DNA from: Planctomycetota bacterium
GTDB taxonomy: Bacteria; Planctomycetota; UBA8108; UBA1146
NCBI GenBank assembly: GCA_028825265.1
Contig: JAPKAM010000020.1
Span: 1-32,064 of the forward strand
Direction of reading: 5' to 3'
Length of the DNA stretch: 32,064 nt
A model generated the notes under the pieces. The model was not told where the DNA came from. It worked only from the letters and a program-made list of their open reading frames with translations, and made no database searches. Shown one piece after another: positions 30,011 through 32,064 of the stretch (its first letter is position 1; each line of letters opens with the position of its first letter). A program made the position numbers and the translations under genes.

Positions 30011-30220
30011 ATGATTGTGGATGGCAAACTTCTGCTGGGAATTTTCCTACTCTTTTCGGGACTGATGATCTTCAAGTTCCCCGATATCCTTCAGTACGCC
30101 CTGGCAGCAGTGCTGGTGGTTTCAGGAGCATCTGCGATCTTCTCATCGCTGAGGTCTCGTTCCTCCGGCAACGGAGGGCCAGCAGCACAATTTCGTCGCG
30201 TCGACGAGGAGCAAAAATAA
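30011..30220 (+). CDS. Small two-helix membrane protein (DUF3096-like)
   Basis: The 69-residue product starts at ATG 30011, with GAAAGG about 9 nt upstream and 35 nt after the thiolase stop. It consists of two hydrophobic helices (about 6-21 and 28-47) with a short turn containing FPDILQ, then a charged tail. The pattern resembles the DUF3096 family of tiny membrane proteins, though the match is weak by eye. It lies between the thiolase and the convergent rsmG with 18 nt of spacing, so it may be the last gene of the acyl-CoA operon or an unrelated passenger. No function can be inferred. Confidence 0.6.
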   Translation: MIVDGKLLLGIFLLFSGLMIFKFPDILQYALAAVLVVSGASAIFSSLRSRSSGNGGPAAQFRRVDEEQK

Positions 30221-30238
30221 AGGGACTGATATGCCGGT

Positions 30239-30946
30239 CTAGTTGCGTTGATGATCGATGAGGATCAATCGACGAACCGCCTCGTCGCCCGGAATTTGAT
30301 ACGCCTCATCGAGAGCGACGAAGAGACGCCGCTTCCACATCCATCCCTCGACCGTCTTCAATTCAAGATCGGCAGCAGGGCCTTTCCATAGCAGCATCGG
30401 GCCGAAATAGTTGTTGGTGCACCAGCCCAGCAGCCTTTCGACGGGTCCCACCGCTCGGGCGGTGACCAGGTCGACTTCCTTGCGGTGGTCTCGGATCCAC
30501 TCCTCGAATCGACCCCAGACACAGGTAACTCGATCTTGCACTCCCAGTTCATCGACCACCGTCTGGAGGAAATCGACCTTCTTACGCGTCGAATCGATCA
30601 GGGTCACTCGCAGGTGGGGGCAAGCGAGGGCGATGGAGAGGCCTGGCCAACCGGCGCCGGTTCCCAGATCGAGCACGTGCTTGAACAACTGCTCGCCGCC
30701 TTCTGCCAGTAATGGGAGCGCTGCCAACGAATCGGCGGTGTGACGAATCGCCATCGATTCTGGGTCGGTGATCCGGGTCAGATTCATCACCTGGTTTTTT
30801 TCTCTGACCAGCCAGGCATGGCGGGCCAAGGACTCCCTGGAAAAGCCGGGTGCGAAGGGGCCCAGAGCCGGGATGAATCGATCTCGAAACTGTTCCCACG
30901 TCAGTGAGTCCTGCGGCGCGGCTTCAGAATCCTGAATGTCTTCCAA
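30239..30946 (-). CDS. rsmG: 16S rRNA (guanine-527-N7) methyltransferase RsmG
   Basis: RsmG methylates G527 of 16S rRNA with S-adenosylmethionine in the cytoplasm. A TTG at 30946 is chosen because GGAGG (complement of 30952-30956) lies 5 nt upstream; a further TTG at 30994 has a poorer SD. The 235 residues show the SAM motif VLDLGTGAGWPGLSIAL, the IDSTRKKVDFLQ strand and a VTARAVGPVERLL block, typical of GidB/RsmG. The chain is slightly longer than the E. coli protein (207). The gene is divergent from the msrB-msrA fusion with 141 bp between starts. It is not next to gidA or parA here. Confidence 0.93.
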   Translation of the reverse strand: MEDIQDSEAAPQDSLTWEQFRDRFIPALGPFAPGFSRESLARHAWLVREKNQVMNLTRITDPESMAIRHTADSLAALPLLAEGGEQLFKHVLDLGTGAGWPGLSIALACPHLRVTLIDSTRKKVDFLQTVVDELGVQDRVTCVWGRFEEWIRDHRKEVDLVTARAVGPVERLLGWCTNNYFGPMLLWKGPAADLELKTVEGWMWKRRLFVALDEAYQIPGDEAVRRLILIDHQRN

Positions 30947-31039
30947 TTTCACCTCCGGGGATCGCACGGCTGGGAGCATCGTTCTGCTGTACAAGTTCCT
31001 GGTTGGGAACTACTGGCTCCGAGGGTACCATCGTTGAAG

Positions 31040-31054
31040 CCCCTCGTTGAGGGG
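31040..31054 (+). other. Short hairpin in the msrBA leader
   Basis: CCCCTC (31040-31045) pairs perfectly with GAGGGG (31049-31054) across a GTT loop, about 33 nt before the ATG. It could shape translation initiation or be chance; it has no terminator-like T-tract. Confidence 0.4.
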
Positions 31055-31087
31055 ATCGGTGACCGCGCCATCGAGAGGAATGACACC

Positions 31088-32059
31088 ATGAATGAGACCA
31101 AATCAGAGATGTCTGGCAGCGGGTTTCCCCTCTCTGCACCGACCGCTACGCAGATGCGGGAACTGGTCGAAAAACTGACCCCTGAACAGCACCATGTCAC
31201 CCAGAAGTCCGGTACGGAAGCACCCTTCTGCGGCGGCCATCTGGCGCAAAAGAATGCCGGAGTCTATTGCTGCGTGGTGTGTCAGTTGCCACTGTATCGA
31301 TCGATTCACAAGTTCGATTCGGGCACCGGCTGGCCTTCCTTCTTCGACACCTTTGACCCCCAGCATGTGACCAGGAAAAGTGATGATAGCGGCGGAATGG
31401 TTCGCACAGAGATCACCTGTGGACGATGTGATGCTCACCTGGGCCATCAATTTCCAGATGGGCCCGCTCCCACCGGTCTCCGACATTGTCTCAATGCCCT
31501 CGCTCTGCACTTCCATGACGAGGGGCAGCCGATTTCAAGGGGAATCGCCGAATCGGCCGAGGCGCCTGCCGGTCCTGACGCCGAACTGGCCACCGCATGG
31601 TTTGGCGGCGGCTGATTCTGGGGAATGGAGGATCGCTTTGCGGCCCTCGACGGCGTCGTTGACGTCGTCTCCGGTTACATGGGGGGGCATCTGGACCACC
31701 CCACCTATGAGCAGGTTTGCAGTGGCCAGACGGGTCATGCCGAGACGGTGGAGATCCACTACCACCCCGATCAGATCAGATACAGTGATCTGGTGAAGCG
31801 GTTCTTCGCACTCCACGATTCCACCACCCCTGATCAGCAGGGTGCCAATGTCGGGAGTCAGTATCGTTCGGTGGTCTTTTGCAACGATTCGAAAGAAGAA
31901 CAACAAGTGCAGCAACAGATCGATCGACTTGCAGAAGAAGGTCTGTTGAAAGGTCGAAGCTGCTGTACCCAGGTCATCTCACCGCTGCCGAAATTCTGGC
32001 GAGCGGAGGAGTATCACCAGCACTACTATCAGAAACATCGAGGCTTCATCTCGCGCTGA
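31088..32059 (+). CDS. msrBA: Methionine sulfoxide reductase B-A fusion with predicted selenocysteine at the MsrA active site (in-frame TGA)
   Basis: The gene repairs both R- and S-methionine sulfoxide. The ATG at 31088 has GAGAGGAA (31073-31080) 7 nt upstream. Residues 1-150 are MsrB: zinc pairs C62/C65 and C111/C114, GTGWPSF at 79-85, catalytic Cys134 in RHCLNALAL (usual form RYCxNS). After a linker, ATAWFGGG ends at a TGA (31613-31615). The frame continues with no shift into FWGMEDRF and a complete MsrA down to YHQHYY...RGFISR. The TGA replaces exactly the Cys codon of GGCFWG, so codon 176 is best read as selenocysteine, giving 323 residues in all. MsrA's conserved VCSGQTGHAE is kept and the usual C-terminal resolving Cys is missing, as in known Sec-MsrA. 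If read as stop, MsrA would lack its active site. Confidence 0.85.
31628..31669 (+). promoter_or_regulatory. Candidate bacterial SECIS hairpins after the in-frame TGA
   Basis: Two stem-loops lie in the coding sequence downstream of TGA 31613-31615. One at 31628-31648 (GAGG with CCTC, CGC with GCG) has its loop 21 nt after the TGA, within the usual spacing. The other is a 9-bp stem with one G-U pair, 31649-31657 with 31661-31669, whose loop GTT starts with the favoured G but lies 42 nt after the TGA, further than usual. I cannot fold them, so the assignment is tentative. Confidence 0.35.
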
Positions 32060-32064
32060 GATCA

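Noticed and set aside
31625-32059. A separate msrA gene starting at ATG 31625
   Set aside because: It would begin after the GG-C-FWG active-site motif and lack the catalytic residue. The ATG has no independent purpose, since the frame is continuous with the upstream reading frame through the TGA.

Overview
The window is a compact, GC-rich bacterial chromosome segment, most likely from a planctomycete (Planctomycetota), probably a marine, uncultured-type lineage. The strongest pointers are a secreted protease ending in a Cys-rich dockerin-like tail of the 'RGDCN.DG...CG.DPTADALDC' kind, a Tat-exported Gfo/Idh/MocA oxidoreductase, a SUMF1-like lipid-face or periplasmic protein next to a multihaem cytochrome, and the prkA-yeaH-spoVR operon. 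These pointers rest on family knowledge; there is no rRNA to confirm them. Genes are tightly packed, with many 1-8 nt overlaps and many TTG/GTG starts behind strong Shine-Dalgarno (SD) sequences.

Layout. 1-1844: 3' part of dnaK with a rho-independent terminator. 2157-6809: prkA, yeaH (DUF444) and spoVR, a stress/starvation kinase operon. 6984-10142: icmF, a fused isobutyryl-CoA mutase/G-protein chaperone. 10143-13346 (minus): an operon for a SUMF1-like exported protein, a heptahaem membrane-anchored cytochrome c and a small four-helix membrane protein. 13436-14530: a divergent apbE flavin transferase. 14652-16831: a Tat-exported oxidoreductase and a secreted SGNH hydrolase. 16828-19420 (minus): an ABC-2 exporter (ATPase and two permeases). 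19943-24259: a giant secreted M4-type metalloprotease flanked by short tandem repeats. 24544-30220: an acyl-CoA degradation cluster (3-hydroxyacyl-CoA dehydrogenase, acyl-CoA dehydrogenase, meaB, second acyl-CoA dehydrogenase, thiolase, small membrane protein). 30239-30946 (minus): rsmG. 31088-32059: a methionine sulfoxide reductase B-A fusion.

How the genes fit together. IcmF interconverts isobutyryl-CoA and n-butyryl-CoA. The later cluster supplies the dehydrogenase, hydroxyacyl-CoA dehydrogenase and thiolase steps that would turn butyryl-CoA into acetyl-CoA, with only a crotonase missing from view. The SUMF1/heptahaem/4-TM operon looks like an uncharacterised envelope electron-transfer module, with a divergent flavinylating enzyme beside it.

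The most striking observation is at the right end. What first looks like a complete msrB (stop TGA at 31613-31615) followed by a truncated msrA is better read as one gene. The TGA is in frame with the downstream MsrA and sits exactly at the catalytic cysteine of the MsrA GG-C-FWG motif. This predicts a selenocysteine-containing MsrB-MsrA fusion of 323 residues (Sec176).
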